Source: HGM04593 sp964485215 (lineage in GTDB: Bacteria > Bacteroidota > Bacteroidia > Bacteroidales > Bacteroidaceae). From it: a stretch of 5,788 bases of DNA. Made by a program: the position numbers and the translations under genes. Position 1 is the first letter of the stretch; each line of letters starts with the position of its first letter. Below, piece after piece: positions 4,958-5,788 of this stretch. Where the stretch lies: NCBI GenBank assembly GCA_964485215.1, contig CAZAIM010000122.1, forward strand, positions 1 through 5,788, given 5' to 3'. The notes under the pieces were generated by a model that was given only the letters and a program-made list of their open reading frames with translations, had not been told where the DNA came from and did not search any database.

Positions 4958-5086
4958 TCTTAGCAACTGTAATACAATTTTCGAAAAAGCAGAATTTCCC
5001 TTTAAGAGAAAGAGGGTGTGCTGCGTTGCGATAACGTGGCACATCTTTTTTAGTTTGTTCAAGTGTTCACTTTATGGCTCTTTTCA
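4958..5086. repeat. Right copy of the 129-bp direct repeat
   Basis: Same orientation and 127 of 129 bases identical to 3506-3634. One of the two differences weakens the short inverted repeat (AAGAGAAA instead of AAGGGAAA); the terminator stem is unchanged. The last three bases (TCA, 5084-5086) are the stop codon, on the minus strand, of the sigma factor gene, so the repeat abuts the 3' end of that coding sequence exactly. Matching of a repeat to a gene's 3' end recalls integration sites, although here the overlap is only the stop codon. Confidence 0.95.
5015..5051 (+). terminator. Strong terminator in the right repeat
   Basis: The same 13-pair stem with GCGAT loop as in the left copy (5015-5027 with 5033-5045), followed by T6 at 5046-5051. 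It stops + strand transcription from the cassette before it runs antisense into the convergent sigma factor gene. On the minus strand only a short broken T-rich tract follows the stem, so it is a weaker signal there. Confidence 0.75.
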
Positions 5087-5602
5087 ATTCCCCAATACTC
5101 CAATTAACGTTTGCCTTGTAGCAGTAAGGTGGCTATTTACACATTCAACGGTGGTGCCCATTTCGGCTGCAATCACTTTAAGGTCGTAACCGCCAAGCAA
5201 CAAAGTAGCAACTGCTGCCTGCTGCGGTGTCAAGTGCGACATAATGCGCAGCTGTTCGCGCAAACAAAGCCTTCTCTTCCATTCGGGAAACATAGGGTTC
5301 AATATACCATAGCAGAGCAGATTATAGAACTCGCGTTTCTTGGCATCGGCTACAGTCTCATGGAACGCCGTTTTCATTACCATTTTTGCCCAAGTCTCAA
5401 AACTGACAACCTGTTGATATGCTGTTGCTCTTTGCGATATGCGTGTAAAGGTTTCGGACAACAGGTTGTTGGCAAGATGTTTGTTGCCACATGTGAGGTA
5501 CAAGGCATAGGCATACAATATTTTGCGCAAATAGGTCGAATAATCCGTGCAGTGCTTCTTTTTCATATTATCTCTGTTTTGGTTTGTGTGGTTCATTAAC
5601 AT
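5084..5602 (-). CDS. RNA polymerase ECF-like sigma-70 family sigma factor
   Basis: This protein has the two-domain layout of extracytoplasmic-function-like sigma factors. Region 2 covers about residues 24-90, including L-T-C-G-N-K-H-L-A-N-N-L-L-S-E-T-F (36-52), the usual helix that binds core polymerase, then S-F-E-T-W-A-K-M-V. Region 4 covers about 120-170, with L-T-P-Q-Q-A (124-129) and a helix-turn-helix at 140-165 (DLKVIAAEMG, then VECVNSHL) that would read the -35 element. At 172 residues, or 160 from the ATG at 5566 (M13), the size is normal. The residues before M13 are polar and unconserved-looking, so M13 may be the real start. No anti-sigma gene is seen. GC is 33 of 60 on 5221-5280, unlike the AT-rich cassette. 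It converges on the cassette, and its stop codon forms the edge of the right repeat. It may be a host gene at a cassette boundary or part of the element. Confidence 0.8.
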   Translation of the reverse strand: MLMNHTNQNRDNMKKKHCTDYSTYLRKILYAYALYLTCGNKHLANNLLSETFTRISQRATAYQQVVSFETWAKMVMKTAFHETVADAKKREFYNLLCYGILNPMFPEWKRRLCLREQLRIMSHLTPQQAAVATLLLGGYDLKVIAAEMGTTVECVNSHLTATRQTLIGVLGN

Positions 5603-5644
5603 TTGCTAATATACCACCTCAAACACCCCGTTTGCAAGTAAAAG

Positions 5645-5675
5645 CAAAAATATTTTTTTTTAACGCACGTCTTAA
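5645..5675 (-). promoter_or_regulatory. Candidate promoter of the sigma factor gene
   Basis: On the minus strand TATTTTTG (complement of 5645-5652) is an exact match to the -7 consensus TAnnTTTG, and TTAA (5672-5675) lies 19 bases upstream as a poor -33. The start would be near 5639, giving a leader of about 36 bases to the first ATG or 72 to M13. Confidence 0.4.
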
Positions 5676-5687
5676 CTAACGTGAGTT
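5662..5687. promoter_or_regulatory. Imperfect inverted repeat over the sigma promoter
   Basis: AACGCACGT (5662-5670) pairs with ACGTGAGTT (5679-5687) at eight of nine positions across eight bases. It spans the proposed -33 region of the sigma gene promoter, so it could be an operator. No T-run makes it a terminator. Confidence 0.35.
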
Positions 5688-5700
5688 CGATATAATTTTA

Positions 5701-5750
5701 CTCCTCCACCGCAAGCGGTCCCCCTCCTCTATAAATAATAGAGGAGGACT
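5701..5750. repeat. REP-like palindromic intergenic element
   Basis: ACCGC-AA-GCGGT (5708-5719) is a compact palindrome followed by CCTCCTCTAT (5723-5732) paired perfectly with ATAGAGGAGG (5738-5747). A CTCCTCC run (5701-5707) precedes it and can compete for the same GGAGG arm. I have seen this GC-rich, GGAGG/CCTCC-type double palindrome as an intergenic element in Bacteroidales genomes, though I cannot search here. No T-run follows on either strand, so a terminator role is unlikely. The last bases (5757-5788) include an ATG with an open frame to the edge, too short to call. Confidence 0.55.
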
Positions 5751-5788
5751 GAAAAAATGATAGCTTTAATTTTAAAAAAACAGTGCTC

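Noticed and set aside
5111..5599. A 162-codon open frame on the plus strand
   Set aside because: It is antisense to the sigma factor gene, which has clear region 2 and region 4 sequence. The plus translation shows no family resemblance.
5757..5788. Start of a gene at the right edge
   Set aside because: Only ten codons are visible and they are compatible with chance in AT-rich DNA; there is nothing to identify.
1..5788. tRNA genes, rRNA genes and CRISPR arrays
   Set aside because: Reading for cloverleaf-type arms, conserved rRNA segments and regularly spaced short repeats found none.

Overview
The window looks like a prophage or prophage-like accessory region from a member of the Bacteroidales (Bacteroides/Prevotella-type Bacteroidota). 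Several things point there: AT-rich gene leaders without Shine-Dalgarno sequences, candidate promoters resembling the Bacteroidota -33 TTTG / -7 TAnnTTTG pattern, an ECF-like sigma factor, a palindromic intergenic element near the right end, and protein types common in that order. No species can be named from the sequence alone.

Left part (1-615): no convincing gene. Two intrinsic terminators (235-269 and 538-589) bracket about 270 bases that are rich in CCGG-type inverted repeats. The second terminator ends only 26 bases before the start codon of the tail-fibre gene, leaving no room for a promoter between them. Late transcription must therefore read through it, or the interval makes its own RNA.

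Tail module (616-3378, + strand): a 589-residue tail-fibre-like protein has three tandem knob-type repeats, a fibre linker and a C-terminal tip with abnormally low GC. It is followed by a 63-residue protein whose end resembles tail-fibre assembly factors, and by a 192-residue protein with a beta-rich body and a C-terminal coiled coil. The three genes are probably co-transcribed, with small hairpins in the spacers.

Cassette (3506-5086): two 129-bp direct repeats, differing at two positions, flank a compact three-gene operon. Its genes encode a DUF3791 protein, a DUF3990 protein (ADP-ribosyltransferase-like) and a second small protein resembling DUF3791. The genes overlap by ATGA at both junctions, are very AT-rich, and sit behind a promoter whose upstream edge carries a perfect inverted repeat. 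This has the form of a toxin-antitoxin or defence cassette with two candidate antitoxins around one toxin. Each repeat contains a 13-bp-stem terminator; the left copy also has promoter-like boxes at its edge and could make an RNA of about 80 nt.

Right part (5084-5788): an ECF-like sigma factor gene on the minus strand converges on the cassette, and its stop codon is the last three bases of the right repeat. Its upstream region holds a candidate promoter, an imperfect inverted repeat and a REP-like palindrome. The most noteworthy system is the repeat-bounded DUF3791-DUF3990-DUF3791-like operon beside a phage tail module.
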